Origin: Henricia sp. BOLD:AAB3569 | Taxonomy: Eukaryota > Echinodermata > Asteroidea > Spinulosida > Echinasteridae | Direction of reading: 5' to 3' | Length of the DNA: 64,000 bases | NCBI GenBank assembly: GCA_037783545.1 | Contig: JBBELK010000529.1 | Coordinates: forward strand, 124,001-188,000 | Shown: positions 32,401 through 40,907 of the stretch, one piece after another | How positions within the stretch are numbered: the first letter of the stretch is position 1 | Layout: every line of letters begins with the position of its first letter | The notes under the pieces: model-generated | What the model saw: the letters and a program-made list of their open reading frames with translations, nothing else | Told to the model about the DNA's origin: nothing | The model's database searches: none | Program-made: the position numbers and the translations under genes

Positions 32401-35059
32401 TTTGTGCGTGCAACGCGCGCGTGAGTACGGTATAAAAAATACTGTACAACACATGCGGTTGTAAATGTTGGAAAAGTGCTGAAGTTTTCAACACCAAACG
32501 GACAAATCTGGCGGAAATCTTTTAAAACAAAGAAGGTATAAGCTTCATTTTATATACATGTAACAATAATATTGGATATCTTTTATATGATAAATATTAT
32601 ATAAATACCACACAGACAACATTCATTATTTTACATAGTGTGTGTGCTTTATTTGTTAGTTTGGATTGTTAACAAAGAATTTCATTTTTTTTTTCAGGTG
32701 GTCGTTTGGAATTGTTTTATGGGAGATTGTCACTCTAGGTGAGTTCATATTTGAGGCGGGATACACACCGAGCCTTTTCGCGCTTAAATTTGATGCACGT
32801 TGCTTTAAGAAAAAGCGGCGTGGAGGGAATTTGGAGTGAAACGAAACACCGAAAACCACATGATCAACTTGGGAGGAAATGTCATTTGTTATGATTAAGC
32901 AATTAGCAGATGTGCAGCACAGCTTAATATGGGGGTGGGTGTAAAATGAAATGTCACAAAATGCACTGCTATTGTCATACAGTTCATTCCCATTTCGCTT
33001 TGGGGATGGGAATGTGTCAATACATTTTTTTACAATAGCAATGCATTTTGTGACATTTCACTTTACACCCGCCCCCGTATTCAGCTGTGCCGCACATCCT
33101 CCAATTGCTTAATCATAACAAATGACACGTCGTTGTAAAGAAGAATAACGGGGATTTCCAATTATACCAAATTCAAGGAAAATGATTTTGCAACAAGAGA
33201 AAATTCGTCAGTCAAACTTGAGTTTCCAAACTTTTTTGAGGAGTTTATATCTGAAGATATTTTGTTATTTTTTAGGGTATTTGCTTTGTAACAGTGTTTA
33301 ATACAGTGAACTCTCAAAGGATTAAGCTCAAATATTCCGTTTCGTAATGTATCCAAATTCATGCATGTTTCTTGTGACATTGCCTAGTGATGAGCTATTT
33401 CATTCACCTGTTACTTTAAATTTTATTTCTATGGTTGGATTTCCTTTTGCATGCATTAGTTGTTGCTAGGTGGGACAAGCCCCGGACAAGCTTTAAGGTC
33501 GTTAAGAGCAACCTTTTTTGAGTATACATGGATTTTGCATACATTACGAAAATCTGCTATTGACCACTCTTACAGACGACCATCTTCATAGGAAAATACA
33601 AGTTTTGCGTATTAAATGCCATCAGGTGTGCGTATGCACATTATGGAAAATGTTCTAAACATGAACACGTATTGCTCAATATTTGTTTGAAATACGGTAC
33701 AGCTGATGCGAGTCACACAAATTTATGCTCAAGAACCTGATGCACGTGGCAATTTGTAGGAAGTGAAGTCATTTGAGAGTGATCAATTTGTCACATAATA
33801 TATTAATTATTGATGCACAAGAATGGGAAAGAAAAGGCTACTCATTCGTGGCATGATAAAATAACATATTTTTTTCCCTTCATATTTTGGTTGAAAAAAA
33901 TAAACCATTTGCTTATTACATGTGAAAGGTGGGATGCCATACCACAACATCAAGACTTCCGACCTATACAATGAACTGAAAGACCACAATCGCATGGAGT
34001 GGCCGCATCACTGCTCCCCGGACATGTATGATCTCATGCTACGCTGCTGGCATCGTAGGCCTGAAAGTAGGCCCTCGTTTGACATGCTGTGCACCGAACT
34101 CAAGAAAATGAAACCAATGGCTAAGGTACTGTAATATTTTTTTACTCAAGGAGCGTGTCCAGCTCTTCCCATGGGTGTTGAGATTTTGATACCATATCAT
34201 TACCATTCTTACATTTTGCGCACTCAGTCTGTATATGTGACCCGGTACAACGTAATCAGGAATAAGTTGCAAATTGACTTTTTGAGATATGTACACGGTG
34301 AGAAAGGAAATTTCATAAGCTTTCTAATGATACCTATCACAAGCATGTAGCTTGTTCGGTTCTATAGTTATGATCCGATAACGATGACAAGCCATCTGTT
34401 GTTTACCAAATCCACATTCCAAGAAAACCGGCCTTGAAATAAACAGTTGTAATGTTAGTGCATTGTGAAATAATAAGCTTTATCTTTATTTTCATCTTTA
34501 AGTATCGTTTTTACAATAAACACATTAATGACGGTAATCTATGACAACTACACTTCCTCAAAGTACCAAAACCCGAAAATCAACTTTGTTCACGATTTCA
34601 CCCACATACCCAATTGACTGGGCCATTACTCGAAACGGCATCAGCGACTTATTCCTGATTACGTTGTACCGGGTCACATATTTTCAAGGATTTCGTTGAA
34701 CATTTGGAACCACTTTTTTTTTGGTCAAATGGTTTATAGAGCCTTTGCACGGCGGCCATGACAGGGGGCAATCACATTGTTACCATGTGTCATGCATGAG
34801 TAGGTGCTTTGTGGTTCTATTGTTACATCATTTAAATAAGAAAACCTGCCATGGCCGCCGGTGCAGAAGCTCTATTGTAATTTTGGGACATTGTAAATCT
34901 TGTAAAAATGCTTTTAAGAGTAGTAATTTTATTTATTTATGTTTTACTTTTTGTAAACAGAAACATCTCAACTTGAAGGAGTACACCTATCAGATGTACG
35001 TGCCTCTTAAACTGCAGGAGGACTTGGTTGACAGTTTAGAGAACTCGACATTTGTCTGA
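17180..35059 (+). CDS. Receptor tyrosine-kinase-like protein: LamN, LE, stalk, EGF, TM, pseudokinase
   Basis: Fifteen exons join in frame to about 1073 aa: 17180-17419, 18204-18802, 19305-19489, 21259-21894, 24375-24557, 25113-25264, 26675-26857, 29070-29280, 30592-30714, 31280-31452, 31905-32036, 32158-32225, 32698-32738, 33929-34125 and 34961-35059. Domain order: signal peptide (1-40), laminin N-terminal domain (about 65-280), one 8-Cys laminin EGF (280-341), NST-rich stalk (342-565), EGF and Cys-rich module (585-640), membrane helix (672-696) and kinase fold (757-1040). The kinase most resembles the FGFR/Tie/RET group (LGGMPYHNI, RPSFDMLCTEL). ATP-site Lys793, DFG Asp918 and Asn905 are kept. 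The catalytic HRD Asp is Ser900, APE is AYE, and the glycine loop has lost two of three glycines. The likely role is ligand-binding receptor or co-receptor without phosphotransfer. The last residues, STFV, fit a class I PDZ ligand. ATG 17180 has a good context; an in-frame ATG at 17138 is the alternative. Confidence 0.9.
18204..18802 (+). CDS. Receptor exon 2: laminin N-terminal (domain VI)
   Basis: This 200-codon exon contains nearly the whole laminin N-terminal domain. It has the Cys-rich start (RFCFTCQASKPHAHPP), the diagnostic DIDNSTYWQSSTWEQV segment, the beta-sandwich strands (INITISLRNKMYVLQGDVII), the W-L-YQYFS-DC segment and a C-terminal TVTDFRVMLVRP. This fold occurs in laminins, netrins and usherin, and mediates matrix polymerisation or ligand binding. 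It begins with a GTG codon because it is internal (acceptor CACAG), and ends in phase 2. Confidence 0.92.
19305..19489 (+). CDS. Receptor exon 3: laminin-type EGF module
   Basis: It encodes one complete laminin EGF-like module with eight cysteines (C-x-C, C, C-x-C, C, C, C), including the characteristic CNCLHNTEGQSCDQCQSGY core. LamN followed by LE is the canonical order at the N-terminus of laminins and netrins. Those proteins have several LE modules; here a single module is followed directly by the repeat stalk. Confidence 0.92.
19600..20260. repeat. Intron 3 repeats: family B copy and a TIR element
   Basis: The stretch at 19600-19776 is a copy of repeat family B. It is followed by a 477-bp element at 19777-20253 bounded by GGGTCTTTCCACTAGTAATG and a diverged complement ending GTGGACAGACCC. 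The element contains a perfect hairpin at 20164-20229 centred on CAGATG. Related, more decayed copies lie near 22700-22930, 31500-31850, 35320-35575 and 52720-52950. Confidence 0.7.
21259..21894 (+). CDS. Receptor exon 4: N-glycosylation-rich repeat stalk
   Basis: The exon encodes about 212 residues made of an 8-aa unit of the type NSTELPSV. The 24-nt unit is repeated without visible change five times between about 21595 and 21720, and a 16-aa (48-nt) higher-order version with ST-ELPLEM occurs about three times at 21320-21465. About 20 N-x-S/T sequons are present and the exon codes for no Cys, so an extended, heavily glycosylated spacer is likely. Acceptor CTTGTCAG and donor GTATGT are both phase 1, so the exon is symmetric and could be skipped in frame. 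Confidence 0.88.
21275..21760 (+). repeat. Coding minisatellite, 24-nt unit
   Basis: Tandem units of AATTACCATCGGTAAACTCC plus CACAG-type ends (24 nt) encode the NSTELPSV repeats. Long open frames on the other strand and in another forward frame over this tract follow from the repeat length being a multiple of three; they are not separate genes. Copy number is likely to vary between individuals. Confidence 0.85.
23031..23215 (-). repeat. tRNA-derived SINE (type 1), copy 2
   Basis: On the minus strand the head GTTATGGCCGAGCGGTCTAG carries a Leu/Ser-type A-box, with B-box GGTTCGATTCCGG, then the body word CTTGAGCAAGGCACTCG and a tail of ATAAATAAATAAA type. It is the best-preserved copy of this SINE in the window and lies in intron 4 of the receptor gene. 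Confidence 0.75.
23863..24300 (+). mobile_element. 435-bp TIR element E, copy 1
   Basis: Both ends carry a perfect 29-bp inverted repeat beginning TGGGTAATTCCCAAAATTAG. The interior is almost the same as the copy at 25328-25761 and has the same orientation. There is no coding sequence of substance (a 75-residue open frame has no domain). The two copies flank the EGF exon 24375-24557. Confidence 0.88.
24375..24557 (+). CDS. Receptor exon 5: EGF-like module
   Basis: After a Ser/Thr/Asn-rich lead it encodes most of an EGF module (PCIPDPCQGNGDC, then YRCSCHVGFAG), with six cysteines in EGF spacing. Both ends are phase 1, the usual phase for shuffled EGF exons. It is flanked by two direct copies of a 435-bp transposon (23863-24300 and 25328-25761). 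Confidence 0.88.
24690..25050 (+). repeat. Repeat A copy with a nested, internally deleted SINE
   Basis: A copy of repeat family A in receptor intron 5 is interrupted at about 24776-24870 by a SINE that starts GTTATGGCCGAGCGGTCTAG and jumps directly to the 3' part (CGGTCCCTCCGCTGTTGGAT) and its A/T-rich tail. Compared with the copy at 23031-23215, the B-box and the middle body are missing. Confidence 0.7.
25113..25264 (+). CDS. Receptor exon 6: Cys-rich EGF-like module
   Basis: It encodes GYACEINLNPCRSNPCYK followed by two more cysteines (TTCIS, YQCVL) and a sequon, ending at TTAVSPV in phase 0. The order resembles an EGF module without its last Cys pair, so its fold is uncertain. It connects the EGF exon to the membrane-spanning exon. 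Confidence 0.8.
25328..25761 (+). mobile_element. 435-bp TIR element E, copy 2
   Basis: It is the direct-orientation partner of the element at 23863-24300, with the same 29-bp terminal inverted repeat and a few percent differences by eye. Such close, directly repeated copies could recombine and remove receptor exons 5 and 6, or exon 5 alone, depending on the crossover point; this is inference. Confidence 0.88.
26078..26540. repeat. CAACT-rich repeat element
   Basis: A 460-bp stretch dense in GCAACT and AGTTGC words in both orientations, beginning near AAAGCCTAGCGTACATTT, in receptor intron 6. The internal words can pair with each other, so the region can fold back. The right terminus is not clear. 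It resembles a diverged foldback element like that at 13809-14065. Confidence 0.5.
26675..26857 (+). CDS. Receptor exon 7: transmembrane helix
   Basis: It encodes a 25-residue hydrophobic helix (ATLGIIIGSCAAIPLFCMWI and on to LLVW, residues about 672-696), then a basic stop-transfer (WRKLHANDKR) and a Tyr-containing juxtamembrane segment (YNVKYTEEAENKYTTPQ). It contains a small-residue GIIIGS pattern that could support helix pairing (inference). Both ends are phase 0. Confidence 0.9.
26983..27325 (-). repeat. Repeat family A copy in receptor intron 7
   Basis: This copy is uninterrupted over most of its length, with the CAACACCCATATGAAAAATG-type segment near the right end. It is non-coding and has the same orientation as the copy at 12197-12515. 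Confidence 0.65.
27355..27425 (-). pseudogene. tRNA-like fragment, minus strand
   Basis: A minus-strand B-box (GTGGGTTCGAGTCCCACC) forms a good T arm, and a CCTGC/GCAGG pair can form an anticodon stem. The loop is one base too long and the acceptor stem cannot be closed. It is probably a SINE head or tRNA pseudogene in receptor intron 7. A similar fragment lies at about 17640-17690. Confidence 0.5.
28474..28520 (+). repeat. (AAT)n microsatellite
   Basis: About 15 AAT-type triplets interrupted by ATATT words in receptor intron 7. A second short AAT tract lies at 62766-62785. Confidence 0.9.
28740..28893 (-). pseudogene. Non-LTR retrotransposon reverse transcriptase, C-terminal fragment
   Basis: On the minus strand the frame reads KICLLVFKILHGRAPQYLRE and continues with the arrangement LISPRSTTRVLRSTGSNL. 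This is the conserved block (lyKiLhGxAPxYLxeL ... RxLRSsxxxxL) found after the catalytic part of many Jockey/CR1-type reverse transcriptases. Only about 50 residues are left and there is no catalytic YADD region, so it is a dead LINE fragment in receptor intron 7. Confidence 0.75.
29070..35059 (+). CDS. Receptor exons 8-15: tyrosine-kinase-fold domain, probable pseudokinase
   Basis: Exon 8 (29070-29280) holds the N-lobe: glycine-loop equivalent IYSGEFSYI and VVVK with Lys793. Exon 9 (30592-30714) holds the alpha-C helix Glu in LQNEFEVL and HPNVVWLQGMC. Exon 10 (31280-31452) holds the hinge LVNEYVARGDM and GMRHI. Exon 11 (31905-32036) holds YVHRSLCAKN and ICDFGMG. Exon 12 (32158-32225) holds WMAYEAL and SIKSDV. 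Exon 13 (32698-32738, 41 nt) holds WSFGIVLWEIVTL. Exon 14 (33929-34125) holds CWHRRPESRPS. Exon 15 is the C-tail ending STFV. ATP-binding residues are kept but the catalytic base Asp is Ser (codon AGT at about 31917-31919). The tail has YTYQMY, with tyrosines that partner kinases could modify. Confidence 0.9.
29409..29935 (+). mobile_element. 530-bp dispersed element C, copy 2
   Basis: It is the partner of 12975-13502, in receptor intron 8 and in the same orientation. Differences are a few substitutions and short indels, so both insertions look fairly recent or under recent amplification. Confidence 0.75.
32268..32585 (+). repeat. Dispersed repeat D, copy 2
   Basis: It shares landmarks and orientation with 15050-15365. 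It lies in receptor intron 12, just after the donor at 32226. It is non-coding. Confidence 0.7.
32881..33126. mobile_element. Foldback element in receptor intron 13
   Basis: The left arm begins GTCATTTGTTATGATTAAGC and the right arm ends with its complement. The arms pair over about 100 bp with few mismatches (for example the TGTCACAAAATGCA and TGCATTTTGTGACA blocks). It is 246 bp with no coding content. Confidence 0.85.
34150..34720. repeat. Repeat A copy split by a TIR element with TA target duplication
   Basis: A copy of repeat family A starts at about 34150. It is interrupted at 34236-34678 by an element whose ends TGTGACCCGGTACAACGTAA and its complement are perfect inverted repeats of about 30 bp. 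The insertion is bordered by TA on both sides, and other copies of repeat A show an uninterrupted GTATATTTTT at this point. TA duplication fits a Tc1/mariner-type mechanism. Confidence 0.8.
34733..34876. mobile_element. 145-bp foldback MITE F, copy 1
   Basis: The ends TAGAGCCTTTGCACGGCGGC and a diverged complement enclose a core with TCATGCATGAGTAGG. The better preserved copy is at 44263-44408 in LRRC41. The last receptor exon begins 85 bp downstream. Confidence 0.75.
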
Positions 35060-36221
35060 GAAAACTCGTAACTTCGCATCAACTAGTAGGGTCATTTTTG
35101 CTTTAAGCAAACTTTATTCATTTTATTTGTATATTTTGGCTATGCATGTAGTATACACATGCGTTATGTATAATGCATTGTGGGGAATCTCTCCCTCGTG
35201 CACTGTTTTTATTACATGCTTCCATTTTATTCGCCTTAATCTATAAAGTCTTCCTCTTTTAATATGTATTTAGAATTTTATATTTTGTAAATTATTGTAT
35301 TCCAAAATATTGCCGTACCACATTTTAAAGTGCGTAACAATATAACGTGCGTAACCGGGACGGATACTTGTTACATTTTAGGTCGTCCCGGTTACGAGCG
35401 TTATATTGGAAATTTGAACACAGGGTTTTTAGAAAGCCATGTTGTCACACTATTTGTAACCCTTTTTGGGCCCCAAATTATCTCTTCAGAACAGCTTAAA
35501 CTTATTTATTTTATTTTGAGACCAGACAAAGGTATTTTTTGAAAAGACACAACAGGAAGTAATTTTTTTTTATAGTTACTGCTTGATGCCGTGGGTTTCC
35601 CATACAACAAAATTGTGTAGGGATTTTCCCTTCCACCTTCCGCGAATCCTTGGTTTCCCCAAGAAAGAATAAATAATAGTTTGGGATTGTGAGAAGTGTT
35701 TCGTATTAATGCTCAGCTGTATTGTATTTTAATATGTAAAGGCTATGGGGTATTTTTATTGTAATGAAATTATATGGATTTACTATTTCTGCCTCACTGC
35801 ATCTAAACTACTTAAAGGTCATTGTATAACTTTTTTATGAATCCGTGTTCCATTTAATAACGGCATTAAATATCTAAAGAAGAATTTTGGTAAACTAGCC
35901 TACAGAAATTTTAGCTACACAAATACTTCAGAAAGAAAGGAAAAAATCCATGCATAGTTTTTGCGTTAATTGAATGGCAATAACAAAAAAAACCTTTTAC
36001 TTTAAAAGTTGCAATTTGTTGGAGTTATGATTGTTTGCGAAGTGGAAAACTACTACTTGGAAGCTGTCGCTTCACGTTGGATTAGCATTGAACTCATTTC
36101 GTGACGTTCAAATGGGATCAGAATTTATCAATCTACTGCAAGAAAACGAGGTATGTACTGAAAATCTTAGAACATGCACTACTCACACCCTTCACCTGTG
36201 TCCTAAACATACATAGGTGGG

Positions 36222-36440
36222 TGGTGCCAGAGAATCCCCTTACTTTTCACGAACGAGTGCTCTGGGATATTTTACGTGTGTTACGCTACACACTGGTTCA
36301 ACGTCTTTACATTCCGAAGGGTGTGGTTGAGTGCCTTGCTCAAGGGCAAGGTACCACGGCTGGGTATCGAACCCATAACCCCAAGTTTTCACCTGAGTGT
36401 TGTGAGTCGGTGACCTAAACCAGTCAGCCACGGTACCAGA
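36222..36440 (-). repeat. tRNA-derived SINE (type 1), copy 3
   Basis: Minus-strand order: tRNA-like head with ACCGTGGCTGACTGGTTTAG, B-box GGGTTCGATACCCAG, body CTTGAGCAAGGCACTCA, then TTCGGAATGTAAAGACGTTG and TTACTCTTC-like ends. It lies between the receptor and LRRC41 stop codons. Confidence 0.75.
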
Positions 36441-36487
36441 CATGGAACGGTTCCACGGTACCCCAGATCAGGGGAACATTATCTAAG

Positions 36488-36493
36488 TTTATT
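36488..36493 (-). terminator. LRRC41: Candidate poly(A) signal of LRRC41
   Basis: On the minus strand AATAAA occurs about 82 nt downstream of the LRRC41 stop codon (36575). It is the first canonical hexamer after the stop. The cleavage site itself cannot be read. Confidence 0.5.
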
Positions 36494-36574
36494 ATCCCCA
36501 ATTCATTTCAAATGATTTAAAACACCTTAAAGGAACAGTCACACTGTTTCTTAGCGCTTAAAGAGAAATTCCGC

Positions 36575-39500
36575 TCACATCTGTGACAAATGTTCCACCA
36601 TCAAGTCTCCTAAATTAATGACTCTCCCTCTACCCCTCTCAGTAACCGGAGTTCTCTGGCTGACCGTTAAGTTGACGAACTTGGCTAGTTGTGCACAGTT
36701 TCCCGAGTTGACCTCATTTACTGTGATCGTCAGATGTATAGGAGGACTAAACCTGCATCTTGGGGTCGAGGTTGCTTCACAGAGTGCCTGACTGAACGCA
36801 TGCAGTCCATTGTCCGTCACTTGTAAGTTGTATCTGCAAAGATAGAGTAAGGGCTGGTTCATACTTGGCCGGGAACGTAAACACAAAATTGATATAAATC
36901 CTGAAGTGTCACATTTTGTGACGAACATTTGTTCAACTTCCTGCAAATTTGTGGTACAAAATTTTCGCTGTGACGTCAAATTCGCGTTCACTTTGTGTGA
37001 AGTATGAACCGGCCTTAAAGTTGTCCTCGGGTCGACCTGCAAATCTCTTGCGCCGTGACAGAACACTCGGCCTCAAGTAAAAATAAGAAAGTAAGTTTCT
37101 TTACCTGATATCTAAGCACAGTCTTGGAGGCAAGATTGCTTCTGTGCTTGTGAAAATGAATGCATCCGCTAGGAGAGTCAAACAGCTGTTTGCTGGTAAA
37201 TGAAAAAAAATTAAAATAATAATTACAAAAATGGCAAAACAATTTCTTTATTCAGGAATAAACACAAGCTATCCCAGAAAAACTTGTGTAAATAAGGTCA
37301 GTGATGCCATTGGTAGCCGACGGCCAGAGACACCGGGTAATCCCTTTACTTTTTACAAAAGAATGCTCTGGGATCTTTTAAGTGTGTTACACAACACACT
37401 GGACTAACGGCTTTACATCCCTTCCGAAGGATGGAGCAATTGTGGTCAAGTGCCTTGCTCAAGGGCATAGGCACCACCACGTTTTCACCAGAGTGTGCAC
37501 ATATATGATCGCTCAACATGACTGACTGATACCACAGAATTATATGTATGTCCACAACTGCCAAGGGCTACTGGTAAAATCTTTTTCAGACATCCACTAC
37601 GGGGGTTGGTCCTGTCGTTTTTGGACTCATTTCAAGTCTGACTTCGTGTATAATGTACCAGTTATGCATAGGGTACTTCCCATAATTGGTGAAGTATACG
37701 TGATCTCAGACTTGAAATAAGTCTAAAAACGACAGGATCTACCCCCGTAGTGGATGTCTGCAAATTTTCTTACCGGTAGCCCCTGAGCTAGCAAAATTTT
37801 TAAAAAGGGGCGGGGGGTTGGCAATTAACAGAGGAAATCTTACTCAGGTCATTATACATCAGTAAAAACTGACGAAGCAAGGAGTTGTTTCGGAGAGCTC
37901 GGACAAAATCTTCAGCTTGAGACCAACCTGAGGAATAACAAAGTAAAAAAAAAATAAAAAATCAATTATAAACTTCACAACTTGGGAAGGGACACTGCGC
38001 ATGCTCTCCCATGGTCTCGGTAAAATGTTCCCGTGTCGAAAAAGTCCACATGCGGACAGCAGTAACATTGTACCATTTTTCATTTTACCATCTTCTCAGT
38101 AAAACCTCCCGAAAAACAAGTCCAATGCAGACGCGTAAAGCTATGAACTGTATTCTTAGCTTTAAACTCTTGTGAATTTCGTTTGCAGTTGAAAATGAGT
38201 CAATTTTGTTTGACCGTCTGGTTTCAGTTTTCAAATGTGAAACCAATTGTTATCCATACCTGTCAAACTGAGAGAGCATCCACTCATATCTAATTTTGTC
38301 AGCTTTCCTGTCTGTATGAGTTGGACTAAGCCACATATTTTGGCTTGATTTCTAACCCCTGAGAGCACCGTTTCATGACGACTTGGAGTGTAGAAGTTAA
38401 AACTGACGTTGAGGTCACGCAGGGACATGCAATCTGAAAATGAAGAAAAAAAAGAACCTTGAAAAATAAATTAGAGTGTAGTTTTGTCATTTAAACATAA
38501 CTACAACAGGTGCACAAAATATGCACACATGTATATCTGTTGGGAACAAAAATGTGCCCTAAAATGTCAAGTCTATAATCTATATCGTGTTAACGTGGTA
38601 TCCACATCCGGGCAACTGTGTCACCGGCTACGCACGTGTATGCAAATTTATGCCCACAGACCAACATAAAAAAACACCTGTCTGAAAATGCTGCACACGT
38701 GCATTGCCATACGTTTGAATCTTCAGCGAAGGTTTTTTTCACTTGATATACAATGAAGACTGAAGAAAAACATTTTAACTGGCTTGACGCAAGGTAAAGT
38801 AAAGTAATAATGGTAAGTGCATCAAATTTTCTTACTCATTTTGCTGGTTAGCAATTGGGCAACGTGGGTCATGATTGTCAAATGCTACACAAAATGGAAG
38901 AATATAAAATTTTAAAAAAGGCTCGTATTTGCACCTTTGACACTGATGAAGAGGTCGTCCAGTGTTTTCGTTTCTAGTTGGCAACTTCCCAGATTTAGGC
39001 ATTTCATGACGCAATTTGACTGTGCTAGCGCCCTCTTGACGCAGGAAAGGGACACCAGGTTGTTGCGAGCCAACTCGATAGTGTTCAGTTTGGCAAAACC
39101 TACGGAGGGAAAAAGCAAAATGAGCAAGTTATTGAACTGTTAAAATTTGCTAACAGTTTTGGGTATAATGTCATGAAAGGTTTTAATGTCATGAAGTGAC
39201 TAAGAGCATTGCTACTCCTCCTAGATGGAATGCCAGTCCATCGCAGGTTTACCCAGCAGTATTTGCTGGTACACATTTATACACCTGGGTGGAAAGAGAC
39301 AAATTTGAGTGTCTTGTCCAAGGACACAACGCAGTAGCAGTGACCAGGCCTCGAACCATGGACCTATCACCCGAAAGTCTGACGTGCTATCCATTAGACC
39401 ACTGCGCCCCCATAAAGTTGTCAATAAGTACACCCTAAAACATGCAGACCTTGCCCCCTACACTCGCCCCCTACCCATGACCTGGACCACAGCAAGAGAA

Positions 39501-40907
39501 AGTTTCAGTTTTTTCCTAAGCATTTTTACTCACACTCACAGATTGACAGATTATCAAGTTGCCTTGCATCAACAGAACTTTGGCCTCGATCCTGGCTTGA
39601 AAAACTCAAATCAGCTGCTTCGAGTTCAAGTGTGTCAAGTTTGCACCTAACAAGTTGTAAACAAAAGTTACAAATAACTGAGTAATTCTTGGCAACTATT
39701 TTTGTTTCATTTTTGTTGTGATGTAATTAATATTATACTCTAATTAATGGCTGCATTCAGGCATACAGTTCTCGTTACTCCAGAGTAATGCGTGGGCACT
39801 GCATTCGGGTCACATCGTGTGAACGGCACACCTGCGCGAATGGCCATCAGTCAAAATGGCCGTCTCTTGCCATGACTCGACAAATACTGCTCAAGAGAAA
39901 CTGAAGAAAATACAGACATACATCACAGAAAACCCGAGACCTTTTGTGGGAACTTTGATGCTGTCTAGAACAAACCTTAGTGAGTTGTTGTTTCAGTTAT
40001 TGAGTTAACACATTAAGCAAATTCACCTAAATTGCACCCATGTTTTGCCATTTTTGTACAAATTACATTGCACTTGTTGGGAGTAAGAGCACACTCCCCA
40101 TTGTCGGGAAGTAGCAAGAGCAAACTCTCACTGACCCAAGTGTCGTTATTCTTGGTGTTCACACACGTGGGAGTACACACCCAAATGCAGCCAATTATTA
40201 CTGGTTATGTCTTTTATCTTTAAAGGCAGTATACATCATTGGTAATCTCGAAAATCAGAAATGTTCACAGATTTACGCCTAATTTACACAATATAAACAT
40301 GATGACCGAAGAAAACTTCCCCTGAAATGGTTTTGTCTGAAGTGCTATAGTCTTTGAGAAATGAGTAAAACAATTAGTTTTCGTCTCATGAGACAAATTC
40401 AATTCGCCCCAAAACCATTTCGCCCAAGTCTCATTTCGCCCCAAATTACTTTGTTCAAACACTACATCGTCCAAAACCACTTCGTGCTCAGGCCGTGGTT
40501 CAGGTCGAAATGGTTTTGGGGCGAAATGACTGCAAACCCTTTTTTGACTGTTTTCTCAAAAGTTAGACGAAGTACGGAGCTGGTTTTTGCTCAGGTTGGT
40601 TTTAATCATGCATATCTTCAATCACACAGGGGGATAAAACTATTTGTAACAGTTTACCAATCATGTATACTATTTTAACAAAACATGAATCCTTGATCTT
40701 GATTGGTGGATCCATGGCAACACATGTATACATGTACATGTTTTTTATGTAAAATATTGTTATCAAACCTTGACAACAGATATGTTAGTTGAAAGACGCA
40801 GTCCTGGGCCGAGTTATCCTCCAAGCGAAGTCTCCGCAGTGAATGAACGTGGCTTTGCCCTTGGGCCACTGATGTCAGAATTTTAGCACATGAAAGACTC
40901 TGCAATA
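36575..40907 (-). CDS. LRRC41: LRRC41 exons 6-12: leucine-rich repeats
   Basis: Seven exons encode irregular leucine-rich repeats, for example HSLRRLRLEDNSAQD, LNTIELARNNLVSLSC, MKCLNLGSCQLETKTL, LTKLDMSGCSLSLTG and FLLMYNDL. The spacing is close to that of ribonuclease-inhibitor-type repeats. The C-terminus (GLHAFSQAL ... VEHLSQM) lines up with the end of human LRRC41 (about DYVSTM). All exon phases agree. Confidence 0.85.

Larger units (their letters stand above)
35060..36574. other. Convergent intergenic region between receptor and LRRC41
   Basis: It holds the 3' flank of the receptor gene, an inverted-repeat remnant at 35320-35575 (related to 19777-20253), a family B remnant at 35830-36000, a SINE at 36222-36440 and the 3' flank of LRRC41 with a poly(A) signal. 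No coding exon was seen. A clear AATAAA for the receptor was not found close to its stop; an AATAAATA word near 35668 is a candidate. Confidence 0.55.

Noticed and set aside
30592-35059. Receptor kinase domain as a decayed pseudogene
   Set aside because: No stop or frameshift occurs across eight exons, all splice sites are canonical, and fold-defining residues are kept. Only the catalytic motifs are altered, which fits a pseudokinase rather than decay.
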